A stretch of 64,000 nucleotides of DNA, taken from NCBI GenBank assembly GCA_047722935.1, contig JBDNZS010000008.1:1-64000 (forward strand), given 5' to 3'. This stretch comes from Ethanoligenens sp047722935. GTDB taxonomy: Bacteria; Bacillota; Clostridia; Oscillospirales; Ethanoligenentaceae. Below are positions 1 through 7,748 of this stretch, one piece after another. The position numbers and the translations under genes were made by a program. Within the stretch, counting starts at the first letter, position 1. Each line of letters starts with the position of its first letter. Below the pieces are notes generated by a model. The model had not been told where the DNA came from and did no database searches. It worked only from the letters and a program-made list of their open reading frames with translations.

Positions 1-50
1 TATTTGATGTAGAGCTTGACGGCCTTCAAGCGATCTTCATACGAATACAT
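1..50 (-). CDS. IS3-type transposase OrfA, N-terminal fragment cut by window edge
   Basis: Only the first 16 codons lie in the window (MYSYEDRLKAVKLYIK). This opening resembles the helix-turn-helix OrfA of IS3/IS150-group insertion sequences in Clostridia. The ATG follows a clear AGGAGG ribosome site at the right distance, so the start is credible. The rest lies beyond the left edge. It is probably the first gene of an insertion sequence whose end lies near base 127. The family call rests on a very short stretch. Confidence 0.5.
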   Translation of the reverse strand, partial: MYSYEDRLKAVKLYIK

Positions 51-127
51 AAGTTTCCTCCTGTACTGCTCCGAGTCCAGGTTTTCGTCCGCACCCCCTT
101 TGGGTCAAAAAAATCCCGGCGTTGACA
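1..127 (-). mobile_element. Probable end of an IS3-family insertion sequence
   Basis: Read on the minus strand, the sequence begins TGTCAACGCCGGG, runs through a GGGGGTGCGGACG stretch and reaches the transposase start about 77 bases later, which is how an IS150-like left end is laid out. The recombinase fragment next to it stops being recognisable at this point, as if the element had inserted there. The exact terminus and target duplication cannot be fixed because the other end is outside the window. Confidence 0.35.
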
Positions 128-133
128 CCCTCG

Positions 134-307
134 TTATTTTTTTCTCTTCGAAAGGAAATTCACCATGAATGTTTTTTGAAGAAGGGCGTCGCCTTTATAT
201 TTTTCGTTACGAAGAATGCTATTCACCGTACTCTGGCTCCAATTTGCTTTGCCTCCGGGTGTAAGAATGCCAGCGTTTTCAAGATGCTTACTAATGTCGA
301 CAGTTGT
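134..307 (-). pseudogene. Serine recombinase (resolvase-type) remnant
   Basis: The translation contains ILTPGGKANWSQSTVNSILR followed by NEKYKGDALLQKTFMVNFL, typical of the Recombinase domain of large serine site-specific recombinases. Only about 57 residues remain; the catalytic N-terminal domain and the zinc-ribbon part are gone. Just after KRKK the frame stops, but a shift within the A-run restores a K-N-N-E-G continuation, so there is probably a one-base indel as well. The neighbouring IS end truncates what follows. It is a dead relic of a phage or conjugative element. Confidence 0.7.
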
Positions 308-331
308 GTTTTTGCATAGATTTGTTATAAT
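304..331 (+). promoter_or_regulatory. Promoter of the TM1266-hydG unit
   Basis: TTGTGT and a perfect TATAAT are separated by 16 bases. Transcription would start near base 338, about 190 bases ahead of the first gene, leaving room for the structured leader. Confidence 0.55.
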
Positions 332-337
332 AGATAT

Positions 338-505
338 GAACGTTGCCTTTCCCTGTGAAGAAGTGTCCGCTTTGTCCGGCACTGCGGCTTAGGGGAACGT
401 GGCAACCAAATGATTGCTGACCGTGTGGCTGTGTTCCCGCGCGGGAAGAAACGCTGAAGTTTTGTGCTTTTTGCGCCTTTTCCCAATGGGAAAGGGCGCT
501 TTTTG
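338..505 (+). ncRNA. Structured leader RNA with intrinsic terminator ahead of the hydG unit
   Basis: Visible pairings are GTTGCC (342-347) with GGCAAC (401-406), TTCCCT (349-354) with AGGGGAA (391-397), and GTGTC (363-367) with GGCAC (378-382), giving one closed multi-stem domain. A TTCCC/GGGAA hairpin follows at 434-447. It ends in a 12-pair terminator (473-499) and a T-run. The GGGAA strand could instead pair with TTCCC inside the terminator. I could not match it to a riboswitch class I know. It may be a riboswitch-like attenuator or only a stable leader. Confidence 0.45.
473..505 (+). terminator. Intrinsic terminator in the hydG leader
   Basis: The stem GCGCCTTTTCCC / GGGAAAGGGCGC has a three-base loop and is followed by TTTTT. 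It lies between the promoter and the first gene, in the position of an attenuator. Confidence 0.7.
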
Positions 506-530
506 TTGCGGCAGAGAAAGGAGCTTTCAC

Positions 531-794
531 TTGGAAGACAAACGTCTTGGCGTGGTGGGGATTGTAGTGGAAGATTTGGATGCGGCGGCACCGATCAACA
601 CGGTTCTGCATTATTATGCGGAACTGATTGTGGGGCGGATGGGCATCCCGTATCGGGAACGCGGGGTGTCGGTCATTTCCCTTATTGTAGACGGTGAAAA
701 CGACTTAATCAGCGCTATGACCGGCAAACTGGGGCGTATCCCCCATGTAACTGTTAAGACCGCATTGGCGAAAAGCCGCTCGGATGCGCCTTGA
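531..794 (+). CDS. TM1266-family iron-only hydrogenase system regulator
   Basis: A short 87-residue protein containing LGVVGIVVEDLDAAAPINTV and a GRMGIPYRERGVSVISLIVD segment. This matches the small NikR-C-like/ACT-fold family called TM1266, which accompanies [FeFe]-hydrogenase maturation genes. I chose the TTG start because an AAAGGAGC ribosome site sits just upstream and the family is 80-90 residues; an upstream ATG in the same frame would add 39 unrelated residues through the terminator. It lies 48 bases ahead of hydG on the same strand. Its precise role is unknown; a regulatory role is proposed for the family. Confidence 0.75.
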   Translation: MEDKRLGVVGIVVEDLDAAAPINTVLHYYAELIVGRMGIPYRERGVSVISLIVDGENDLISAMTGKLGRIPHVTVKTALAKSRSDAP

Positions 795-842
795 TGCCTT
801 TCGAGCCATACCGTTCTACCTATGCAGTGGAGGAGTTTTAAA

Positions 843-2291
843 ATGGATTCGGTCAAACAATACGAACAGGAAATGGCCGCCTATGACCGGCTCGACCATG
901 ATTTTATAGACGACGACAAGATCTGGTCGCAACTGCACACGGCGGAAAAGCCAACCAAAGAAGCAGTGCGTGCAGTGCTGGAAAAGGCAAAAAAAACCAT
1001 CCGTCTGGAACCGGAGGAAACCGCCATCCTGCTTCAGAACAACGACCCCGAAACGCTCACTGAAATGTACGCCCTGGCTAACCAACTCAAGCAGGAGGTT
1101 TACGGCGACCGTATCGTCTTCTTCGCACCGCTGTATATCAGCGATGAATGCGCCAACGACTGTAAGTACTGCGGGTTTCGCCGCAGCAACCACATGATGC
1201 ACCGCAAAACGTTGTCGATGGACGAAATTGAGCAGGAAGTGCGCACAATGATCCGCGAGGGGCAGAAGCGCACGGTGCTGGTCTATGGGGAAGCGCCGTC
1301 TACCGGCATTGACTTCCTCTGCAAATCCGTTGAAAAGGTTTACAGCGTCAAAGAGGGGAACGGGGAGATTCGACGCGCCAATATCAATGCCGCGCCACTG
1401 TCTGTTCCCGAATTGCGCCGCTTAAAAGATGTGGGCATCGGCACATTTCAGGTATTTCAGGAAACATATCACCACGCAACCTACCGCAATCTGCATCCAG
1501 CCAATACTGTAAAAGGAAACTACCGCTGGCGGCTTTACGCCATGGACCGCGCGCTGGAAGCGGGGCTTGGGGATGTGGGTATTGGCGTGCTGTTTGGCCT
1601 GTACGACTGGCGTTTTGAGGTCATGGCGCTGCTGTACCACACCATTCATCTGGAACAGACATTTAACGGCGTCGGGCCGCATACCATTTCTTTCCCACGT
1701 ATCACGCCCGCGACCGGCACGCCGTTTTCCGACCATCCGGAATATGCGGTCAGCGACGCGGACTTTAAAAAACTGGTGGCCATCATCCGGCTGTCTGTGC
1801 CATATACCGGAATGATTTGTACGGCGCGCGAAACCAAGGAAGTGCGGGACGCGGTGTTGCCGCTGGGTGTTTCACAAATCGACGGCGGCACCCGTATTGG
1901 TGTGGGCGGCTACGGGCGCAAAGATGCCAACGCGTTGCCTGACAAGGAACAGTTTTCACTGGGCGATACTCGGTCACTGGACGACGTGGTATTGGAAACA
2001 GGCGCAATGGGCAATATTCCGTCATTCTGTACGGCCTGTTATCGCGCCGGACGCACCGGTGAGGAATTTATGGGATTGGCCAAGTCCAAATTTGTACACC
2101 ATTTCTGTATTCCAAACGCGATGTTCACATTCAAGGAGTACCTGCTTGATTACGCAAGCCCAGAGACACGCAAGAAGGGCGAACAAATCATTGCTGACCA
2201 TTTAGAGCGTTTCAAAGGTGAACCAATCTACGATACGATACGGGACAATCTACAGCGGTTGGAGAATGGGGAACGCGATTTGCGGGTTTGA
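843..2291 (+). CDS. hydG: [FeFe]-hydrogenase H-cluster radical SAM maturase HydG
   Basis: A 482-residue protein of normal HydG length. HydG splits tyrosine to supply CO and cyanide for the hydrogenase H-cluster. The radical SAM iron-sulfur cysteines form CX3CX2C at residues 103, 107 and 110 (CANDCKYC). The second C-terminal cluster site CX2CX22C is intact at 396, 399 and 422, which separates HydG from ThiH. The ATG preceded by GTGGAGGAG was preferred to one 21 bases earlier. It follows the TM1266 gene and is probably cotranscribed with it. hydE, hydF and the hydrogenase itself are not in this window. Confidence 0.95.
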   Translation: MDSVKQYEQEMAAYDRLDHDFIDDDKIWSQLHTAEKPTKEAVRAVLEKAKKTIRLEPEETAILLQNNDPETLTEMYALANQLKQEVYGDRIVFFAPLYISDECANDCKYCGFRRSNHMMHRKTLSMDEIEQEVRTMIREGQKRTVLVYGEAPSTGIDFLCKSVEKVYSVKEGNGEIRRANINAAPLSVPELRRLKDVGIGTFQVFQETYHHATYRNLHPANTVKGNYRWRLYAMDRALEAGLGDVGIGVLFGLYDWRFEVMALLYHTIHLEQTFNGVGPHTISFPRITPATGTPFSDHPEYAVSDADFKKLVAIIRLSVPYTGMICTARETKEVRDAVLPLGVSQIDGGTRIGVGGYGRKDANALPDKEQFSLGDTRSLDDVVLETGAMGNIPSFCTACYRAGRTGEEFMGLAKSKFVHHFCIPNAMFTFKEYLLDYASPETRKKGEQIIADHLERFKGEPIYDTIRDNLQRLENGERDLRV

Positions 2292-2312
2292 TAAGCGGCA
2301 GTCTCCCCATAT

Positions 2313-2365
2313 AAAAAGCCGAGGCGGTCAGCACCCCTAAAAAGGTGCTGGCCGCCTCGGTTTTT
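2313..2365. terminator. Bidirectional terminator between hydG and the Fur-family gene
   Basis: A long GC-rich stem (GCCGAGGCGGTCAGCACC with GGTGCTGGCCGCCTCGG) is flanked by A5 on the left and T5 on the right. It can end both the rightward hydG transcript and the leftward regulator transcript. Confidence 0.9.
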
Positions 2366-2370
2366 GTACA

Positions 2371-2826
2371 TTATGACTCGGATGGGTGCTGGTCGGCGTG
2401 GTTTTGCAGTGCTTTTTTTTGACACGCCTCGCAGATTCCATAAAAAATGACGCGATGATCTTGTATTTGAAAATGTTTGGTCGATTCGATCAGTTTTTCC
2501 AGTCCGTCGAGCAAGTCGTCCTCAAAATCAAGAATTGTCCCGCATTGGCGGCAGACCAGGTGGTGGTGTGAATGCGGAGAAGTGTTGTCGCTCATTTCAT
2601 AATACGCAAGCGAGTCGTCTGCCACATACACTTTTTTGACGGTTCCCCGCTCCTCCAGCAACCGCAGGTTTCGATAAACCGTTGCGATACTGATGTGCTC
2701 GTTGCCCTCACGAATGCGGTCGTAGATTTCTTCGACCGTCATATGGGCGCCGCCCGCGTTTTTCATACAGTCGAGAATCAACTGTTTCTGTCTGGTATTT
2801 CGTGTTTCCTTATGTGCCTGTTCCAA
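2371..2826 (-). CDS. Fur/PerR-family metal-dependent transcriptional regulator
   Basis: A winged-helix N-terminal half (TRQKQLILDCMKN to SIATVYRNLRLLEERG) is followed by a dimerisation half with a histidine cluster (HSHHHLVC) and two CXXC pairs (CRQC and CEAC) for structural zinc. This is the Fur superfamily; whether it senses iron, peroxide or zinc cannot be told from sequence alone. I start at TTG 2826 because GGGAGG lies five bases ahead and this gives the usual 151-residue length; an ATG at 2883 would add 19 residues without a good ribosome site. It is convergent with hydG. Confidence 0.85.
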   Translation of the reverse strand: MEQAHKETRNTRQKQLILDCMKNAGGAHMTVEEIYDRIREGNEHISIATVYRNLRLLEERGTVKKVYVADDSLAYYEMSDNTSPHSHHHLVCRQCGTILDFEDDLLDGLEKLIESTKHFQIQDHRVIFYGICEACQKKALQNHADQHPSES

Positions 2827-2918
2827 TCCGACCTCCCGCTTCATTTTGGTCCAAAGCGGCATCTGTAATGGTGATGACATCACCGCGTCCCTGCGTTTGC
2901 CCTCATGAATTGTTCCAT

Positions 2919-2947
2919 ATTATAAAACAGATGCTGTTTTTTTGCAA
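2919..2947 (-). promoter_or_regulatory. Promoter of the Fur-family gene with a palindromic spacer
   Basis: On the minus strand TTGCAA and TATAAT are spaced by exactly 17 bases. The spacer contains the inverted repeat AAACAG-cat-CTGTTT, a plausible autoregulatory operator, though it does not match the classic Fur or PerR box. Confidence 0.7.
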
Positions 2948-3365
2948 GCGTCACCACTCACTTTTTGAAGCAGGTGAACCGCATGAAGGGAGAGGGATGG
3001 GTGCAAAGGAAGCTGCTGTGCGCAAGTGGAAAACACATAGTTGCCTTCGTGAGGATGGTCAGGCTCAGTTTGCGTGGAATGATTCCGCTTTGTTATGAAA
3101 AAACAGATGGTTTACGTCAACTTGACATAACGGAGTCGTTTCTATCCGAATTCAGGGAGTATTCAACACTTTCCACTGAGTTTTCCACCGGTTTCCCAGC
3201 TTCTATTGCCTATCGGCGGGTCGAACTGTGGAAAAAGGAGGATGTTTCCCCCGCGCTCTGTCGATAACTGGCGTCTGATTTGTTTACATAATCCCGATTC
3301 TTTTTTTCAACGGAAACCAGGCAGTGTGCTCAAAAAACACGTGACGTGCATATTGCTCGCATGAA
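2948..3365. other. Intergenic stretch with no recognisable gene
   Basis: About 420 bases between the Fur-family promoter and the 3' end of thrS. Open frames exist (for example a 100-codon one on the plus strand) but they lack a ribosome site, show no recognisable motif and have atypical composition. I see no convincing terminator for thrS and no RNA gene. Confidence 0.5.
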
Positions 3366-5303
3366 TCAATGCCTTTTCTCAGCAACTTCCTGCCGGATAT
3401 CTGTCAGAAATGCATCCAGTGTCTGCGAGCCACGGTCACCCTCACGCGCGCGCACCGCCACAGTGCCTTCTTCCGCCTCGCGGTCGCCGACTACCAGCAT
3501 ATAGGGTACCTTTTCCATTTGGGCTTCGCGAATGCGGTAGCCGATCTTTTCATTGCGCAGATCGGCTGTAGCACGCAGACCCGCCGCTTTCAGTTTCTGG
3601 CAAACTTCCTTGGCATAGGCTTCGTGCTTTTCCGAGATGGGCAGCACGCGCACTTGCTCGGGAGCCAGCCAAGTGGGCAGTGCACCCGCATATTTTTCGA
3701 TGAGCAGTGCCAGTGTGCGCTCATAGCAGCCAATGGATGTGCGGTGGATGACATACGGGTATTTTTCCTGCCCGTCCGCATCGGTATATTTCATGCCAAA
3801 GCGCTGTGCAAGCTGGAAGTCGATCTGTACAGTGATGAGGGTATCCTCTTTGCCGAACACATTGCGGATTTGAATATCCAATTTTGGCCCGTAGAATGCC
3901 GCTTCGCCTGATGCCTCGGTGTACTTGATGCCAAGGTCATCGAGGATGTTGCGCATCCGGTCCTGCACTTCTTCCCATTGCTCGCTGGTACCGATATATT
4001 TGTCGCGGTCGTTCTCATCCCATTTGGAGAAACGGTACGAAACATCGTCATCCAGACCTACGGTCTTGAGCATAAAGTTTGCCAGATCGACACAGCCTTT
4101 GAATTCCTCCTCCAACTGGTCGGGGCGGCAGGCAAGGTGTCCTTCCGAAATGGTGAACTGCCGTACGCGAATCAGTCCGTGCATCTCGCCCGACGCCTCG
4201 TTGCGGAACAGCGTGGAGGTCTCGTTAAGGCGCATAGGCAAATCACGGTAGCTGCGTTTTTTGTTCAAATAAACCTGAAACTGGAACGGACAGGTCATCG
4301 GGCGTAGGGCGAACACTTCTGCATCCTTGCTCTCATCACCCAGCACGAACATGCCGTCACGGTAGTGATCCCAGTGACCGGAGATTTTATACAGGTCGCT
4401 TTTAGCAAGCAATGGGGTCTTTGTCAACAGGTAACCGCGTTTTTCCTCTTCATCTTCCACGAAGCGCTGAAGCAGTTGAAGCACACGGGAGCCTTTCGGG
4501 AGCATAACCGGAAGCCCCTGCCCGATATAATCCACTGTGGTGAAAAAGCCTAATTCGCGGCCAAGCTTGTTGTGGTCGCGCTTTTTCGCTTCCTCCAACA
4601 TGGTCAGATGGGCTTCGAGTTCGGACTTTTTGGGGAACGCGGTGCCATAAACACGGCGCAGCATCTTGTTTTTCGAGTCGCCGCGCCAGTAGGCGCCGGT
4701 GCTGGATGTCAATTTGAACGCTTTGACCCGTCCGGTATCCGGCAGATGCGGTCCGGCGCACAGTTCTGTAAATTCGCCCTGCTTATAAAAGGAGATCGCC
4801 TCCCCTTTTCCCGCGTGCTCGTTGATCAGTTCCACTTTATAAGGTTCGGATTTTTCTTCCACCAATTTGATGGCTTCAAGAACCGGCAGCGTAAAGCACT
4901 CGATGGGGAGTGCTTCTTTGACGATCTTTTTCATTTCGGCTTCGATCTTGACCAGTTCCTCCTGTGTGAAGGAAATGTCACTGTCGAAATCATAATAGAA
5001 GCCGTCCTCAATAGCCGGGCCAATGGTCAGTTTTACTTCTGGATAGAGCCGTTTCACAGCCTGTGCAAGGATGTGGGAGGCGGTGTGGTTGAACGCCTTT
5101 TTGCCGTCTGGGTCTTCAAATGTGAGCAGCTCCAATGTGTCGCCGTCCTGCAATTCGGTGCGCAGATCGCGGACTTTCCCATTGATGCGGGCGGCACAGA
5201 CCGCTTTGTACAGCCCTGCCCCCAGTTCCTTAGCCAGCGCGAGCGCGGTCGCGCCCGGTTCTACGGCACGGATGCTGCCGTCTTTCAGTGTGATATTTGG
5301 CAT
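3366..5303 (-). CDS. thrS: Threonyl-tRNA synthetase
   Basis: A class II aminoacyl-tRNA synthetase of 645 residues. The order is an N-terminal TGS domain (about 1-60), an editing domain with HTASH (His73, His77), a catalytic core and an anticodon-binding C-terminus. The zinc ligands are Cys338 in RPMTCP, the His of SEGHLAC and the His of VIHRTSIGCYER. RPMTCPFQF replaces the commoner MNCPGH, which I recall as a subtype found in Clostridia. The ATG nine bases after AGGAGG was chosen over an in-frame GTG three codons earlier that is too close to it. It is controlled by the T-box leader upstream. Confidence 0.97.
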   Translation of the reverse strand: MPNITLKDGSIRAVEPGATALALAKELGAGLYKAVCAARINGKVRDLRTELQDGDTLELLTFEDPDGKKAFNHTASHILAQAVKRLYPEVKLTIGPAIEDGFYYDFDSDISFTQEELVKIEAEMKKIVKEALPIECFTLPVLEAIKLVEEKSEPYKVELINEHAGKGEAISFYKQGEFTELCAGPHLPDTGRVKAFKLTSSTGAYWRGDSKNKMLRRVYGTAFPKKSELEAHLTMLEEAKKRDHNKLGRELGFFTTVDYIGQGLPVMLPKGSRVLQLLQRFVEDEEEKRGYLLTKTPLLAKSDLYKISGHWDHYRDGMFVLGDESKDAEVFALRPMTCPFQFQVYLNKKRSYRDLPMRLNETSTLFRNEASGEMHGLIRVRQFTISEGHLACRPDQLEEEFKGCVDLANFMLKTVGLDDDVSYRFSKWDENDRDKYIGTSEQWEEVQDRMRNILDDLGIKYTEASGEAAFYGPKLDIQIRNVFGKEDTLITVQIDFQLAQRFGMKYTDADGQEKYPYVIHRTSIGCYERTLALLIEKYAGALPTWLAPEQVRVLPISEKHEAYAKEVCQKLKAAGLRATADLRNEKIGYRIREAQMEKVPYMLVVGDREAEEGTVAVRAREGDRGSQTLDAFLTDIRQEVAEKRH

Positions 5304-5368
5304 ATCATTCACCCTCCTGTAGGTATCGCCGTTTCTGATTTTTTATGGAGGAAAAGGCATTACGGCGC

Positions 5369-5655
5369 AAAAATGCCCCACCCCTCCAAAAAAGGGGTGA
5401 GGCATTGAATCGTCCCACGGTTCCACCCTTGTTGCGCTGTTGAAAGCGCCGCTTCGTTGCCGGTAACGGGGCTTGGCCGACGCACCTTGCGACGGCCTGA
5501 TTGCGGAAATCCGCATTTGCATGGCACATCGTCGGCGCGCACTCCGGGGTGGTTTTCACCGGACGGCGGAAAAGGCGCTTCCAGCACATGATCCAACACC
5601 ATGGCGCCGTTCTCTGGTTTCCGTGCGTTCCGATTACTATCCCCATCATCACTTT
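5369..5655 (-). ncRNA. T-box leader (threonine) of thrS
   Basis: The conserved T-box AGGGTGGAACCGTGG is at 5430-5416, inside the antiterminator. It is followed directly by a terminator whose stem is AATGCCTCACCCC / GGGGTGGGGCATT (5406-5369). In the upstream stem I, the sequence GAAAACCACCCCGGAGTG presents the specifier codon ACC (threonine) at 5553-5551 in its usual position. Uncharged tRNA-Thr would pair with the specifier and with TGGA in the antiterminator bulge, allowing read-through into thrS. Confidence 0.93.
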
Positions 5656-5661
5656 ATTTGT

Positions 5662-5690
5662 AGTGTAGCACCATCTTCCCGCCCTGTCAA
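5662..5690 (-). promoter_or_regulatory. thrS promoter
   Basis: A consensus TTGACA and a TACACT box on the minus strand are separated by 17 bases. The start site would fall near 5655, at the beginning of the T-box leader. Confidence 0.85.
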
Positions 5691-5821
5691 GGTGACCGGT
5701 GCGGCCCTTTAAGCTCCAGTGAAGTTCGATGAAACAACACGAAACGGGAACGATTTGGGAAGTGCTTTTTTACAGTATATTTTTTCGCGCATAAATGTTG
5801 CATAGGAAGACTTGTCTGCAA

Positions 5822-5850
5822 TTGCCTTTTTCAGCCGCGCATGGTACAAT
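5822..5850 (+). promoter_or_regulatory. Promoter of the NfeD-SPFH pair
   Basis: TTGCCT and TACAAT are separated by 17 bases, about 70 bases ahead of the nfeD-like start. Confidence 0.7.
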
Positions 5851-5923
5851 GCAAAGTAGAAAAACAGGTGATGCGGGTGGTGCGGCATGGCATTCCGCCC
5901 CATGCACTAGAGGGGGAAAATGG

Positions 5924-6358
5924 ATGAGCAGCAATTTGTTGTTTTGGCTGATTGTGGTGATTGTGCTGGTGGTGATCGAATTGGCAACCATACAGCTGGT
6001 TGCTATCTGGCCAGCCCTCGGCGGTGTGGTCGCTATGCTTGCGGCTTCGTTCGACCAGCCGCTGTTGGTGCAGTTCCTGCTGTTCTTGATTGTGTCTGCC
6101 GTCTTGCTGATTTTTACCCGCCCACTGCTGCGGCGTTTTGTCCGGACACCTCCCAAAACTTTTACCAATGCTGACCGGCTTATCGGGCGGGAAGCCGTGG
6201 TGTGTGATCGGATCGACAATCTGGCTGAAACCGGCGCGGTTATTGTGTCCGGTGTAACATGGACGGCGCGTTCTGACAGCGGCATAGCTATCCCCGACGG
6301 CGCAAAAGTGTGTATTGAACGTATCGAGGGGGTCAAACTCATCGTTTCTGTCAAATAA
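5924..6358 (+). CDS. NfeD-like membrane protein
   Basis: A 144-residue protein with two N-terminal membrane segments (LLFWLIVVIVLVVIELATI and VQFLLFLIVSAVLLIF), then a soluble OB-fold domain (about 80-144) containing LIGREAVVCDRIDN and TGAVIVSGVTWTARSDSG, the usual NfeD C-terminal pattern. NfeD proteins pair with stomatin-like SPFH proteins in membrane microdomains, and such a gene follows 42 bases downstream. The internal ATG behind AGAGGGGG was chosen; the longer frame would start without a ribosome site. It is the short form lacking the protease domain of long NfeD proteins. Confidence 0.85.
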   Translation: MSSNLLFWLIVVIVLVVIELATIQLVAIWPALGGVVAMLAASFDQPLLVQFLLFLIVSAVLLIFTRPLLRRFVRTPPKTFTNADRLIGREAVVCDRIDNLAETGAVIVSGVTWTARSDSGIAIPDGAKVCIERIEGVKLIVSVK

Positions 6359-6400
6359 ATGAAGCAGCGGGTTATCCCCGCCTAAGCAGGAGGAAAAGAC

Positions 6401-7339
6401 ATGGATACAACCGTTATCATCTGGATTATCCTAGCCATTATTCTCATCGGTGTCGCTATCAGCTGTTTTCGCATCGTGCCGCAGGCCAGTGCTTTCGTGG
6501 TCGAGCGCCTGGGCGCATATTACACCACATGGGGCTCGGGCAGTATCAAATTTAAAGCGCCTTTTGTGGATCGGATTGCCAAGGTCATTTCCCTAAAGGA
6601 ACAGGTGGTTGATTTTCCGCCGCAACCGGTTATCACCAAAGACAATGTGACCATGCAGATCGATACCATCGTCTTTTTTCAGGTGACCGACCCGAAACTT
6701 TACACCTATGGTGTGGAGCGTCCCATCCAAGCCATTGAGAATCTCACGGCAACAACATTGCGTAATATCATCGGCGATTTGGAGCTGGACCACACGCTCA
6801 CTTCGCGCGATGTCATCAACACCAAGATTCGCACCATTCTGGATGAGGCCTCCGACCCTTGGGGCATCAAGGTCAACCGTGTGGAGCTGAAAAACATCGT
6901 TCCTCCGCGTGAGATACAGGACGCGATGGAGAAGCAGATGAAAGCCGAACGGGAACGCCGCCAATCGGTGCTGCGTGCCGAGGGGGAAAAGGCCAGCCAG
7001 GTGCTGGTTTCCGAAGGGCAGAAACAGGCGCAGATATTGCAGGCAGAGGCCGCGAAAGAGGCTGCTATCCTTCACGCGGAGGGTGTGAAGCAGTCCAAGA
7101 TCATTGAGGCAGAGGGCGAGGCAGCCTCCATCCTCAAGGTGCAGCAGGCGTTGGCGGACAGCTTGAAACTGCTTAACGAGGCCGCTCCGAGCGACAAGGT
7201 GATCGCGCTTAAGTCGCTCGACGCACTTGCAAAAGTGGCTGACGGTCAAGCAACAAAAATCATCATTCCATCCGAGCTTCAGTCGTTGGCGTCGCTGGCT
7301 GTTTCAGTCAAGGAACTGGTGACGGGCGACCAGCAGTAG
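6401..7339 (+). CDS. SPFH/band-7 (stomatin-like) membrane protein
   Basis: 312 residues: one N-terminal membrane helix (about 4-24), an SPFH domain (about 25-180, with VERLGAYYTTWGSG and FFQVTDPKLYTYGVERP), then an alanine/glutamate-rich coiled coil (about 180-260) and a short tail. The length and arrangement match the QmcA/stomatin group. It scaffolds membrane assemblies with its NfeD partner, encoded just upstream in the same operon. The RBS is AGGAGGA. No feature assigns it to proteolysis. Confidence 0.9.
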   Translation: MDTTVIIWIILAIILIGVAISCFRIVPQASAFVVERLGAYYTTWGSGSIKFKAPFVDRIAKVISLKEQVVDFPPQPVITKDNVTMQIDTIVFFQVTDPKLYTYGVERPIQAIENLTATTLRNIIGDLELDHTLTSRDVINTKIRTILDEASDPWGIKVNRVELKNIVPPREIQDAMEKQMKAERERRQSVLRAEGEKASQVLVSEGQKQAQILQAEAAKEAAILHAEGVKQSKIIEAEGEAASILKVQQALADSLKLLNEAAPSDKVIALKSLDALAKVADGQATKIIIPSELQSLASLAVSVKELVTGDQQ

Positions 7340-7535
7340 GTTACGAACGGCAAGTGACAAAGTGCCGGGGACTGCATTTTCCATGATTGTGTAAAATTTG
7401 ACGCATAAGTGCGCACAACCTGCAACTGTGGCCTTATTTTTCACACAAGTGTAGAACAGCAGCCGCACATGTTGGGGAATTTTCGTTCAGTTTCGCCAAA
7501 ATGCGGCATCCAAACGGTGAAAACATAATTTCCAC

Positions 7536-7564
7536 TTGCAATATGATGCGGTTTGCAATAAAAT
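7536..7564 (+). promoter_or_regulatory. Promoter of the purE operon
   Basis: TTGCAA and TAAAAT are spaced by 17 bases. Transcription would start near 7571 and leave a leader of about 200 bases before purE. Confidence 0.75.
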
Positions 7565-7612
7565 AAGAGATACCGGATTTGTCGTTATTTGCTGATGTTG
7601 GAGGTGCCCGTC

Positions 7613-7708
7613 TTGACCGCGATTTTTACGGCTCGGTTGTTTCTTTTTTCATATTGTGTTAAAAGCGGCGCTCCTTCTCGCAAAGGCGCGGATGCAAGAC
7701 AAGTATAA
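7613..7708 (+). CDS. Possible leader peptide ahead of purE
   Basis: A 31-codon frame starts with TTG six bases after TTGGAGGTG, a strong ribosome site, and its stop is four bases before the attenuator stem. The product begins LTAIFTARLFLFSYCVKSG, a short hydrophobic stretch then a polar tail. It shows no obvious run of one regulatory amino acid. The position suggests that translation may affect the adjacent terminator, but it could be a chance frame. Confidence 0.35.
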   Translation: MTAIFTARLFLFSYCVKSGAPSRKGADARQV

Positions 7709-7710
7709 CC

Positions 7711-7748
7711 AAAATACACTTCTAAATGATGGAAGTGTATTTTTTTTG
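7711..7748 (+). terminator. Attenuator-type terminator ahead of purE
   Basis: A perfect 10-pair stem AATACACTTC / GAAGTGTATT is followed by seven or more Ts, 24 bases ahead of the purE start codon and well downstream of the promoter. The leader does not contain the conserved cores of the purine, PRPP or ZTP riboswitches that I know. Confidence 0.8.

Noticed and set aside
3150..3260. Possible replication origin: several TTTTCCAC/GTGGAAAA words
   Set aside because: They do not match the DnaA box TTATCCACA, and there is no dnaA, dnaN or gyrase gene in the window.
2965..3267. 100-codon plus-strand frame between the Fur gene and thrS
   Set aside because: No ribosome site or recognisable motif, and composition unlike its neighbours; I list the stretch as non-coding.
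4572..5408. 278-codon open frame on the plus strand over thrS
   Set aside because: It lies antisense to the thrS coding region and T-box, has no ribosome site and no recognisable motif; it results from the codon bias of thrS.
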